Shown in pieces: positions 43,775 through 52,304 of a stretch of 64,000 nucleotides of DNA (within the stretch, counting starts at the first letter, position 1; each line of letters opens with the position of its first letter). The notes beneath the pieces were generated by a model. The model saw only the letters and a program-made list of their open reading frames with translations, searched no databases and was not told the origin of the DNA. The DNA is taken from NCBI GenBank assembly GCA_051251645.1, contig JBPOEY010000001.1:496001-560000 (forward strand), given 5' to 3'. Origin of the DNA: Litorimonas sp051251645. Its GTDB lineage: Bacteria; Pseudomonadota; Alphaproteobacteria; Caulobacterales; Maricaulaceae. Both the position numbers and the translations under genes were made by a program.

Positions 43775-44970
43775 GCGACGTTAATCTCGAAGACTTCCGC
43801 GCCGAAGTCCGGACATGGCTAGAGCAAAACTGCCCCGAAGAAATGCGCACGCCGATTGAGAGCGACAAGGATGTTTGCTGGGGCGGCCGGAATTTCAAAT
43901 TTCAAAGTGACGCGCAAAAAATCTGGCTCGAGCGCATGGCGGCTAAAGGCTGGACCGTGCCAACATGGCCCAAAGAATATGGCGGCGCAGGCCTGACCCG
44001 TGCCGAAGAAAAAGTCGTGCTGTCCGAAATGCGCAAGATCAATGCGCGCTCACCGCTGACAAGCTTCGGCATCTGGATGCTTGGCCCTGCATTGCTGAAA
44101 TTCGGCAATGATGAGCAAAAGGCGGAGCATTTGCCGCAAATCGCGCGCGGCGAAATTCGCTGGTGCCAAGGTTATTCCGAGCCGAACGCGGGCTCTGATC
44201 TGGCGGCGTTGGCGACCAAGGCTGTGGACCCGTCTTCTGACGGGACCAGCGATCACTGGATCGTCAATGGTCAGAAGGTATGGACGTCTTACGCCGATCA
44301 AGCCGACTGGATTTTCTGCCTCGTGCGCACGGATAATACAAAGGGGAAACATTACGGTATCTCCTTCGTTCTGTTTGATATGGAAACACCGGGCGTCGAA
44401 GCCCGTCCGATCAAATTGATTTCAGGCCGTTCGCCGTTCTGCGAGACCTTCTTTGAAGATGTGAAGGTTCTGAAAAAGAACCTCGTCGGCGAAGAAAATA
44501 AAGGTTGGACCATCGCCAAATACCTCCTGACGCATGAGCGCGAAGGCATTGGCGCGGGCAATAGTTCCATGCGCCCGCTGCACGAAATCGCCTCCATGAG
44601 CTTGGGATTGGACGAAACAAACCGTCTCTCTGACCCGATGTTGCGCACTAAGATTGCAGAGGCCGAGATCGATGAGTGGGCCTTCGGCCTGACTATGTCA
44701 CGTAAGCTTGCAGAATCGAAAGCCGGACAGAGCATGGGCGCAGATAGCTCGATGCTGAAATATTACGGCACGGAGCTGAACAAGCGGAAGTTCGAACTGA
44801 TGATGGACTCGGCCGGCCATGATGGTCTGGAATGGGAAAGCGACCGCTCGAAAGACGGGAAACTGGCACGAAGCTGGTTGCGCACCAAGGCTAATTCGAT
44901 TGAAGGTGGAACATCCGAAGTGCAGCTGAACATTATTAGCAAGCACATCCTACAACTGCCGGGCGCGTAG
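43771..44970 (+). CDS. Acyl-CoA dehydrogenase, catalytic-type subunit (pair 1)
   Basis: A 399-residue acyl-CoA dehydrogenase. FAD and substrate segments are WCQGYSEPNAGSDLAAL and WIVNGQKVWTSYAD; the C-terminal block is SIEGGTSEVQLNIISKHIL. The helix containing LLTHEREGIGAG carries a Glu-Arg pair at the position where isovaleryl-CoA-type enzymes have their catalytic base. This resembles the FadE subunits that work as heterotetramers. The probable partner gene is at 45112, after a 141-bp gap. Confidence 0.92.
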   Translation: MSDVNLEDFRAEVRTWLEQNCPEEMRTPIESDKDVCWGGRNFKFQSDAQKIWLERMAAKGWTVPTWPKEYGGAGLTRAEEKVVLSEMRKINARSPLTSFGIWMLGPALLKFGNDEQKAEHLPQIARGEIRWCQGYSEPNAGSDLAALATKAVDPSSDGTSDHWIVNGQKVWTSYADQADWIFCLVRTDNTKGKHYGISFVLFDMETPGVEARPIKLISGRSPFCETFFEDVKVLKKNLVGEENKGWTIAKYLLTHEREGIGAGNSSMRPLHEIASMSLGLDETNRLSDPMLRTKIAEAEIDEWAFGLTMSRKLAESKAGQSMGADSSMLKYYGTELNKRKFELMMDSAGHDGLEWESDRSKDGKLARSWLRTKANSIEGGTSEVQLNIISKHILQLPGA

Positions 44971-45111
44971 CGTCCGCCGTCGACCTGGGAGGTCGATAGT
45001 AGCGGAACGCCGCGAATAAAATGAGCGGATGGCCGTTATGCGGTCAGATCAAAACTGATAGAGACCCCGGCCATAAATACCGGGGACGAACACTTTTTTA
45101 AGGAGCCACCG

Positions 45112-46230
45112 ATGGCCCTAGTTCTCAACGAAGACGAAGTCATGCTCCGCGACACGGCGGAAGGGTTCTTTGCCGATAAAGCGCCGATCAAAGCGCTGCG
45201 TAATTTACGCGATACGAAAGACGAAACCGGATTTGACCGGACGCTCTGGTCTGAAATGGCCGATATGGGCTTTGCCGGTATCGCCATTGGCGAAGACCAT
45301 GGCGGGGTCGATATGGGCTTTCAGGCCGCGGGCCTGTTGGCGGAACAAATGGGCCGCAATCTGACAGCGTCGCCTTTCCTCTCGACAGCCATTCTTGCCG
45401 CCACTGTGCTGCGCGAAGCGGGTTCTGAGACCCAGAAGAATACGTGGCTGCCGAAGATTGCGGCCGGCGAGACCATCATGGCCGTCGCGCTGGATGAGGG
45501 TCCGAAACATAACCCAACGGGTATCGAGACCACAGCGGAGAAATCCGGCAACGGTTTTAAACTCAATGGCTCCAAAGCCATGGTTGTTGACGGCCACGCG
45601 GCTGACACGCTGATTGTTGCGGCAAAAACGAATGATGGATTGGCCTTTTTCCTCGTTGATCCGAAAGCCAAAGGTGTCGCGATTGAACGCACCATCATGG
45701 TCGACGCGCATAATGCGGCACGGATCGATTTGGATGATGTCGACGTTGATGGTGACGCGCTGATCGGTGAAACGAATTCCGAAGATGCGCTCCGCAAAGT
45801 GTTGGCGGCGGGTCGCGGTGTTATCGCCGCTGAGCTGTTGGGCGCGGGCGGGGAAGCGTTCCGCTCGACGGTAGACTATATCAAAGAGCGCAAGCAATTT
45901 GGCGTTGCTGTCGGCAGCTTCCAAGCGCTGCAACACCGATCTAGCCATCTTTACACAGAGCTAGAAATTTCGCGGTCGGCCGTTCTTGGCGCGCTAACAG
46001 CCTTGGATGCGGGCGATCCGAATGCGGATCGTTATTGCTCTATGGCAAAGTCGAAATTGGGTGATGTTGCGAAACTTGCCGCGCTGGAAGGCGTGCAAAT
46101 GTTTGGCGGTGTCGGTATGACGGATGAGTATGATATCGGCCTGTTCTTGAAGCGTGTGCGCGTGTTGCAAGAACTGCTCGGCGATGCGGCCTATCATCAG
46201 AATGAGCACGCCAAAGCGAATAAGTTTTAG
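45112..46230 (+). CDS. Acyl-CoA dehydrogenase, probable non-catalytic subunit (pair 1)
   Basis: A 372-residue acyl-CoA dehydrogenase-like protein. The N-terminal domain and the ERKQFGVAVGSFQALQHR arginine/FAD region are clear. At the place of the catalytic Glu it has RGVIAAELLGAG with no Glu aligned, and the C-terminal EGT-type loop is missing (QMFGGVGMTDEYDI instead). It therefore looks like the beta-type partner of a heterotetrameric enzyme with the gene at 43771. A strong ribosome-binding site (aaggag) precedes the ATG. Confidence 0.9.
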   Translation: MALVLNEDEVMLRDTAEGFFADKAPIKALRNLRDTKDETGFDRTLWSEMADMGFAGIAIGEDHGGVDMGFQAAGLLAEQMGRNLTASPFLSTAILAATVLREAGSETQKNTWLPKIAAGETIMAVALDEGPKHNPTGIETTAEKSGNGFKLNGSKAMVVDGHAADTLIVAAKTNDGLAFFLVDPKAKGVAIERTIMVDAHNAARIDLDDVDVDGDALIGETNSEDALRKVLAAGRGVIAAELLGAGGEAFRSTVDYIKERKQFGVAVGSFQALQHRSSHLYTELEISRSAVLGALTALDAGDPNADRYCSMAKSKLGDVAKLAALEGVQMFGGVGMTDEYDIGLFLKRVRVLQELLGDAAYHQNEHAKANKF

Positions 46231-46293
46231 CGAAGACGACGATTAATTAAAAAGTGCCTCCGCAATGACGGCGGCAATTCAGGGAGAGTGAAT

Positions 46294-46749
46294 ATGCCAG
46301 CCATCAAAGTGAGTGAAATTGCCGGGAAAGTCGGCGAAACCATGGGGACATCGGATTGGATTGAAGTTGGTCAGGAGCGGATCAATCAATTCGCGGAATG
46401 CACAGGCGATCACCAATTCATTCACGTCAATCCTGAGATGGCGAAGATGACGCCGTTCGGCACGACCATTGCCCACGGTTTCTTGAGCTTGTCTTTGCTT
46501 CCCCTGATGAGCGAGACCGCTGCCGCCTCCGTTGAAGGCGCGCGCATGGGCGTCAATTATGGTTTGAATAAGCTGCGCTTCATCACGCCCGTTAAAAATG
46601 GCAAGAAGGTTCGCGGTCACTTCAAACTGACGGGCTATGACGAAAAGGCCCCCGGCCAGCACTTGCTGACACAGGAAGTGACGGTCGAGATTGAAGGCGA
46701 AGATAAGCCGGCGCTCGTCGCGGAAACGCTCACCCTGCTCTTTACTTAA
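46294..46749 (+). CDS. MaoC family (R)-specific enoyl-CoA hydratase
   Basis: A 151-residue hot-dog fold hydratase. The catalytic pair is Asp39 and His44 in TGDHQFIHVNPE, the standard MaoC hydratase-2 motif, followed by GTTIAHGFLSLSLLP. It would hydrate trans-2-enoyl-CoA to (3R)-hydroxyacyl-CoA, the substrate of the SDR upstream. I choose ATG 46294, 6 bases after an agggaga site, instead of a GTG two codons earlier. Confidence 0.94.
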   Translation: MPAIKVSEIAGKVGETMGTSDWIEVGQERINQFAECTGDHQFIHVNPEMAKMTPFGTTIAHGFLSLSLLPLMSETAAASVEGARMGVNYGLNKLRFITPVKNGKKVRGHFKLTGYDEKAPGQHLLTQEVTVEIEGEDKPALVAETLTLLFT

Positions 46750-46757
46750 GGCTCCCC

Positions 46758-47954
46758 ATGATCAGCGTCGAGGATTTCGCCCAAAAAGCTGACGCATGGT
46801 TCGCGGAGCATACGCCCCGCGACGTGCCTTTCATGATGCCTCTGACCTTTATGGAGGTTGGCACTGATGAACAGTTTGACTTCCTTCGTGACTGGCAAAA
46901 CAAAGTTCATGCCGCCGGGTTCCTCGGCGCGCATTGGCCAGTGGCTTATGGCGGCGGCGGGCTAACGCAGGCGCATCAGGACGCGGCGACACGCGCCATG
47001 CGCAAATACGGCGCGCCGATTATGCTCAATGCCATTGGTATCGGCTGGGCCGGGCCGCTGATCCTCGATACGGGGTCGGAAGACGAGAAGCGGCGTTACC
47101 TGCCGGGTATTTTGTCAGCCGATGATATTTGGTGTCAGGGGTTCTCAGAGCCGGATCATGGCTCTGATCTCGGTAATGCACAGCTTAAAGCGGTCAAAGA
47201 TGGCGATGAATATGTGCTCAACGGATCCAAAATTTGGACCACGCAAGGTAATTACGCGAAATATATGATCCTACTGGCGCGCACCGATTTCAATGCGCCG
47301 AACAAATATGCGGGCTTATCTTTCTTCTTAGCGCCCATGCGCATTCCCGGCGTAGAGACGACGAAAATCCGCAAATTGACGGGTGAATTCGGCTTCACGC
47401 AAACCTTCTTTACGGACGCGCGCATCTCTGCCGATTGCTTGATGGGCGCAGAGGGCGAAGGTTGGAAAGTCGCGATGCGCACGCTCGAATATGAACGCGG
47501 CGCGCGTAAAGGCGAAGCGGGCGGATATACAATTAGTCAGACCAATCCGTTGGAAGTTGTCGGCTTGGCGAAACGCGCCCGACGCAATGGCAAGCCTGCG
47601 CTCGAAGATCCCGTCATGCGGGATCGCCTGGTCACGCAAATGATCGAAGCTCAAGCCATGATGGCGAACCGGGAGCGGTCGAAGATAGGGCCGCTCGTCA
47701 GTGAAAATCCGTTCGCGCTTCCCGTATTGAGCAAATTGCAGTTCACAGAATATGCCCGCGTTACGGGCGAGCTCGCCCTCGAACTCGAAGGCGCGCAGTC
47801 CGGCTATTATGTTGGCGAGCCCGGCAGTCGCGAAGACGGCTACTGGCAGCGATCCTACCTCAATGCGTTCTCGGCCACGATTGGTGGCGGTACGTCGCAA
47901 ATTCAACGCAATATTATTGGGGAGCGCGTTCTCGGCCTTCCCAAAACCAAATAG
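46758..47954 (+). CDS. Acyl-CoA dehydrogenase, catalytic-type subunit (pair 2)
   Basis: A 398-residue acyl-CoA dehydrogenase with WCQGFSEPDHGSDLGN, VLNGSKIWTTQGN and the C-terminal TIGGGTSQIQRNIIGERVLGLP. The helix motif RTLEYERGARKGE places Glu-Arg at the isovaleryl-type base position, as in the catalytic subunits of paired enzymes. It starts 8 bp after the MaoC gene and 11 bp before its likely partner. Confidence 0.93.
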   Translation: MISVEDFAQKADAWFAEHTPRDVPFMMPLTFMEVGTDEQFDFLRDWQNKVHAAGFLGAHWPVAYGGGGLTQAHQDAATRAMRKYGAPIMLNAIGIGWAGPLILDTGSEDEKRRYLPGILSADDIWCQGFSEPDHGSDLGNAQLKAVKDGDEYVLNGSKIWTTQGNYAKYMILLARTDFNAPNKYAGLSFFLAPMRIPGVETTKIRKLTGEFGFTQTFFTDARISADCLMGAEGEGWKVAMRTLEYERGARKGEAGGYTISQTNPLEVVGLAKRARRNGKPALEDPVMRDRLVTQMIEAQAMMANRERSKIGPLVSENPFALPVLSKLQFTEYARVTGELALELEGAQSGYYVGEPGSREDGYWQRSYLNAFSATIGGGTSQIQRNIIGERVLGLPKTK

Positions 47955-47965
47955 GGCCAGATCAC

Positions 47966-49039
47966 ATGACCCAACATCTCGCAAAAATTGCCCTGACCGA
48001 CATGCAAGCGGAGTTGCGCGATCAGGCGATGCGTTTCTGTGGCGACAAAAGCCCAATTTCTAAAGTGCGTGCCTTGCTAACGACGGACAGCGGATTTGAC
48101 GCGGACGTGTGGGCGGAAATGGCAGCGCTCGGTTGGCTCGGCATTGCGATCCCGGAAGCGCATGAGGGTTTGGGGCTTGAGTTGGCGGACCTTGTTCCTG
48201 TGGTTGAAGCCATGGGAAAACATTTGATGAACGCGCCGTTCGTCTCGACCACGCTGGCCGCGCAAGCGATCCTGATGGGCGGTTCCGACGCACAAAAGGC
48301 GCATTGGTTGCCCAAGCTAGCGTCCGGCACCATGGCGACAGTCGCCTTGTTTGAACCGTCCGGCGCGTGGGATTTGCACGCGGTTGAGGGTCAAACCAAA
48401 ACCTTCGCGATGGATTTGGATGCCTCTGATGTTGTTGTTACGACCGTGAAATTTGACGGCGAAACGCGGCTCGCGCTGATCCCGCGGGACCGCATTACGG
48501 CGCGGCGCGAAACGATCATTGATGAAATGAAGCGGAGCTACACGTTTGAAGTTCCAGATATTTCTGAGGCCGACTTAATGCCGGCAAAACAGACGGCGGC
48601 CGCGCTAGAGTGGATCGAGCGTGTTGCGAATTTGCTGCAAGCGGCGGAGCTGTCCGGTGCCGCGATGGCCTGTGTAGATTACACAATCGACTATCTCAAA
48701 ACGCGCAAGCAATTCGGCAAGGTGATTGGCGCGTTCCAAGCGTTAAAACACCCCACTGTCGACGCCTTCGTAGATGCGGAAGGTGCGCGCTCGCTGCTCT
48801 ATGCGGCGGCGACCCATTGCGAGAAACAGGGCGAGGGCGAGATTGCCGTGCGTATGGCCAATGCCAAGGCGGAAGGCGCGTTGTCGTTTGCAGCGGATCG
48901 GTCCATTCAGTTCCACGGCGGTTTTGGGTTTACCTATGACTGTGACGCGCAGCTCTATCGCCGCAAAGCGATGTTCGCGGCTTCACAATTCGGCGATGCT
49001 GCGTTCCACCGGGCGCGCTTGGCGGAGATGCTTTTGTAG
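47966..49039 (+). CDS. Acyl-CoA dehydrogenase, probable non-catalytic subunit (pair 2)
   Basis: A 357-residue acyl-CoA dehydrogenase-like protein, shorter than typical. The TRKQFGKVIGAFQALKH region is conserved, but the base position reads VANLLQAAELSG with Ala where a Glu is expected, and the C-terminal loop is FHGGFGFTYDCDAQLY. It is therefore the presumed non-catalytic half of pair 2. Its 3' end overlaps the convergent MFS gene by 57 bases. Confidence 0.9.
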   Translation: MTQHLAKIALTDMQAELRDQAMRFCGDKSPISKVRALLTTDSGFDADVWAEMAALGWLGIAIPEAHEGLGLELADLVPVVEAMGKHLMNAPFVSTTLAAQAILMGGSDAQKAHWLPKLASGTMATVALFEPSGAWDLHAVEGQTKTFAMDLDASDVVVTTVKFDGETRLALIPRDRITARRETIIDEMKRSYTFEVPDISEADLMPAKQTAAALEWIERVANLLQAAELSGAAMACVDYTIDYLKTRKQFGKVIGAFQALKHPTVDAFVDAEGARSLLYAAATHCEKQGEGEIAVRMANAKAEGALSFAADRSIQFHGGFGFTYDCDAQLYRRKAMFAASQFGDAAFHRARLAEMLL

Positions 49040-50431
49040 CACCATTTGCCGCGCCCGGGTCATTGAGTAGCGGCGATAAGCCGACCAGGCGAGGGCGGCA
49101 AGACTGAGATTGATGAGGATGGAATAGATCGCGAGTGTGTGCGTTGTGTCTATGCCGACTTCACTGGGCAATGCGGCTTCGGGCAGGTCGATCAGCGTGA
49201 GACCAATCGTGGCCAAGACCAGCCCGCCGGCAAAGGCCAGCTTGTTGGCGAAGGTAAAGGCGGCAAATAAAAGCGCTTCGCGTTTTCGACCTGTTTCTAG
49301 GGTCACGAGATCGGACACATCGGCCATCATAGAGTAAGACAGGATCAACGCCCCGACCATGCCGGCAAAGCCAAACGCACTGCTGGCCGCGACCAGCGTC
49401 AGCAGAGCGCCAGACCCGAGAGGCGGCGTCAGACCCAGCAAATAGAGCGCAAACGGCAGCGAAAACGATAAGCCAAACATCCACGTCAACCACATCGCCG
49501 CCAACCGCTTATCCCGTTTCCGAGACAGCCATCCGGCGAAGATGGCCGCTGGGATGATGACGAGGAAGGGCACAAGTGAAGCAACGAGTTTTTGTCCTTG
49601 ATCAAATTGCCAGACATAAACACTGACATAGAGGGTCAATTGGCTGATCGCGGAATAAAGTATGACAAGCAGGGAAAAGCCGAGGGTCAGTGTGCGGAAC
49701 TCTGAAAAGCGAAAGGCTTTGGCGATTTCGCGAAACGCATGATGCCACGGCAAACCGGCGTCCCAATTCTCGGGTTGAGTGGACGGGATTTTATTACGCG
49801 TTCCAGCCGCCATCAACAGCGCTGACACAATACCGATCACGCCGAGGGTCAGGGCCATAGGCGCGTAACCGGGTTCATATAACATACCGTCTTCAAGGCC
49901 TTCCCGGTCGGGCAGGAAGATCATGAAGCCAATAATAAAGACAAACAGATTGAACATATTATCGAAAATCGTGCGGGTTCCGACAATGGACGTGCGTTCG
50001 TCATAGTGATTGCTCATATCGGCGGCGAGCGCGAAATAGGGTACGGTATAGCCGGTAATAAAAACGCGGGTGCCGATCATGAAGGCGGTCATCCAAAAGA
50101 ACAGCCCCATATCACTCATACCCTCGGGTGGGTTGAATAAGAGGGCCAACGCCAGCGCTGTTGGAAGACTGGATATTAATATCCACCCGTGGCGACGCCC
50201 CCACCGCTTAGAGCGCGTATTGTCACTGATTTGCCCCATCACCGGGTCGGAGAACGCATCAATGACGAGAGCAAGGAACGTGGCGGCCATGACCTGCCAT
50301 TCCGGAAGTCCGAGAACATTGGCGAAATAGAATAAAAAGAAGAAGTGGAAGAGCATGTTCTTCGCACTGATCAGACCGTGCCCAAGCCCATAACTGACCC
50401 GATTTGTGACGCTTGTCTGCTTCATCCCCAT
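48983..50431 (-). CDS. MFS transporter, GPH/sugar-cation symporter type
   Basis: A 482-residue protein with about 12 membrane helices. The conserved GPH-family signs are the loop after helix 2, DAFSDPVMGQISDNTRSKRWGRRHGWI (core DAFSDPVMGQISD and WGRRHGWI), and PYFALAADMSNHYDERT. GPH proteins co-transport sugars, glycosides or sulfonated compounds with Na+ or H+. I choose the ATG at 50431; the frame upstream overlaps the divergent tamA leader. An ATG at 50425 is nearly equivalent. It converges on the acyl-CoA dehydrogenase gene and may import a substrate, but no direct link is shown. Confidence 0.9.
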   Translation of the reverse strand: MGMKQTSVTNRVSYGLGHGLISAKNMLFHFFFLFYFANVLGLPEWQVMAATFLALVIDAFSDPVMGQISDNTRSKRWGRRHGWILISSLPTALALALLFNPPEGMSDMGLFFWMTAFMIGTRVFITGYTVPYFALAADMSNHYDERTSIVGTRTIFDNMFNLFVFIIGFMIFLPDREGLEDGMLYEPGYAPMALTLGVIGIVSALLMAAGTRNKIPSTQPENWDAGLPWHHAFREIAKAFRFSEFRTLTLGFSLLVILYSAISQLTLYVSVYVWQFDQGQKLVASLVPFLVIIPAAIFAGWLSRKRDKRLAAMWLTWMFGLSFSLPFALYLLGLTPPLGSGALLTLVAASSAFGFAGMVGALILSYSMMADVSDLVTLETGRKREALLFAAFTFANKLAFAGGLVLATIGLTLIDLPEAALPSEVGIDTTHTLAIYSILINLSLAALAWSAYRRYSMTRARQMVLQKHLRQARPVERSIAEL

Positions 50432-50531
50432 CTGTGTCTCATGACCCGACAACTGTGCACTGTCTACAGTTTGGAACGAGTTACAGCCTAAAGCATTTGA
50501 ACTGATATTGGGGAGCGTTACGAACGGCCGA

Positions 50532-52304
50532 ATGCGACTATTTTTCACCATCTTGGCGATCGCTGTATCGGCCCTTTGGGCGACGTGCGCCTATGCCTAT
50601 CCGGTCAAGGTTGTTTACACTGAGACTGTCCCAGAAACGATCCAAGATCAAATTACGGAACGTCTGCCTGATGAGCCGGATGCGGACGGTCCTCTGCATG
50701 CACGACGGCAAGGTCGCCGGGCCAAAAAAATTGTCGAAGGCGTCTTCAATGCCTACGGTTATTTTGATCCGACAGTGATTGTGTCCGTCGTTGGTGAGGA
50801 TGAACAAGCGCGCGCGGAATTGACGACTGACCCTGGCGTCCTGTTTGCTGTGCGTCGGCTCGTCATTCGCTATGAAGGCGCGGCCCCGCGTCAGGAGGAT
50901 CAAGACAAAGCCCGCGCCGCGATCAGCCTTCAACCGGGAATGCCGGCCGTTGCTGCGGAAGTGATCGATCAAGAACGTCAGATTGGCGCGCGATTGAGAG
51001 GTTTGAGCTATCCTTATGCACAAGCCACAGGGCGCGAGGTTATCGGCGACAAAGAGGGCAAGACGATTAGCGTGCGTTATTCCGTGAATGCAGGGCCACG
51101 GGTGCGGTTTGGAGATGCGGTGTTCCCGGATAATATTCGCACCAAAGACCGCTATCTCGAACGGATCAACCCGACTGAACAGGGCGAACTTTATGACCCT
51201 TCAAAACTTGCGCTCTATAATTCTCGTTTGTCAGAAACGCGGCTGTTCCACAGTTCGATCGCCAAGCTGAGTGATGAGCCTCTTGCGATCGACGCGGATG
51301 GCACAGAAACACGCAACGTCGAATTGCGGCTCGAAGAACGAAAACGTAATACGCTCACCTTGGGTGCGGGCTATGACACGTCCGAGGGCTTTGGGATCGA
51401 CGTAGAATTATTACGCCGAAATCTGACACGGCGCGGGGATTTGCTGCTCGCGACGGCCCGAGCGGCGGAACGTGAATTCGGTCTTGATCTGGTTTGGCGA
51501 CGCCCGAATGAATTGGGTTATGGCAAAGGGCTGAGCTTCTTTGGCTCCGTTACAGACGAAAACACCGATGCGTTTAATCAACAAACCGGCAAGCTCGGAC
51601 TGGGTTTTGAAGTGATTAAAGGCCCGCAATTCCAATATAGTTATGGGGCTGAGACACGTTACATTCGGCAGTCTGGTGAGAGTGATCGCCGCGATTTCCA
51701 AGTCTTAGCTCTCAATGGGTCAGCGCGAATTGACCGGTCTGACTCTCTGCTCGACCCGCGCAAGGGGTGGCGGGCCGAGGGGCGATTAAAACCAACCTAT
51801 TCCTTTTCCCCGGACGGGCCAGATGTGCCCTATATTCGCGCGCTGGTACAAGGTCGCGTCTATCTTCCTATGACGGCGGCAGGGCGTTTTGTGGCGGCGG
51901 GACGATTGCGACTGGGAACATTAGTCGGCGCGACGGTTGCCAATGTGCCCGGCGAAGATCGGTTTTATTCTGGTGGCGGTGGATCGGTTCGCGGTTATGC
52001 CTTCCAAGCGATTGGTCCGTTCGACGCTAATAATGTGCCTCTGGGTGGACGGAGCCTTTCGGAAGCCAGTCTTGAAGGACGCGCACGGGTGACAGATGCA
52101 ATCGGTGTTGTTGGCTTTCTCGACGCCGGGAATGTGTCCAATACGGAGTATCCAACGTTGGATAATTTCCGGCTCGGAGCCGGTGTCGGTCTTCGCTATA
52201 TGACTCCGGCAGGCCCGATCCGATTTGATATTGCGACTCCACTAAACCCATCTGACCGGGACGAAGCATTTCAAGTCTATATTTCGATTGGACAGGCTTT
52301 CTGA
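50532..52304 (+). CDS. tamA: Translocation and assembly module outer-membrane protein TamA
   Basis: A 590-residue BamA/TamA-family (Omp85) protein. The signal peptide ends near CAYAYPV. POTRA-like domains cover residues ~25-240, followed by a 16-strand barrel. The barrel has the GGGGSVRGYAFQ loop with the VRGY motif, and the protein ends in a Phe (SIGQAF), as expected of an outer-membrane beta-barrel. The TTG at 50508 is a less likely start. Its stop overlaps the tamB start (TGATG), so the pair is coupled. Confidence 0.94.
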   Translation: MRLFFTILAIAVSALWATCAYAYPVKVVYTETVPETIQDQITERLPDEPDADGPLHARRQGRRAKKIVEGVFNAYGYFDPTVIVSVVGEDEQARAELTTDPGVLFAVRRLVIRYEGAAPRQEDQDKARAAISLQPGMPAVAAEVIDQERQIGARLRGLSYPYAQATGREVIGDKEGKTISVRYSVNAGPRVRFGDAVFPDNIRTKDRYLERINPTEQGELYDPSKLALYNSRLSETRLFHSSIAKLSDEPLAIDADGTETRNVELRLEERKRNTLTLGAGYDTSEGFGIDVELLRRNLTRRGDLLLATARAAEREFGLDLVWRRPNELGYGKGLSFFGSVTDENTDAFNQQTGKLGLGFEVIKGPQFQYSYGAETRYIRQSGESDRRDFQVLALNGSARIDRSDSLLDPRKGWRAEGRLKPTYSFSPDGPDVPYIRALVQGRVYLPMTAAGRFVAAGRLRLGTLVGATVANVPGEDRFYSGGGGSVRGYAFQAIGPFDANNVPLGGRSLSEASLEGRARVTDAIGVVGFLDAGNVSNTEYPTLDNFRLGAGVGLRYMTPAGPIRFDIATPLNPSDRDEAFQVYISIGQAF

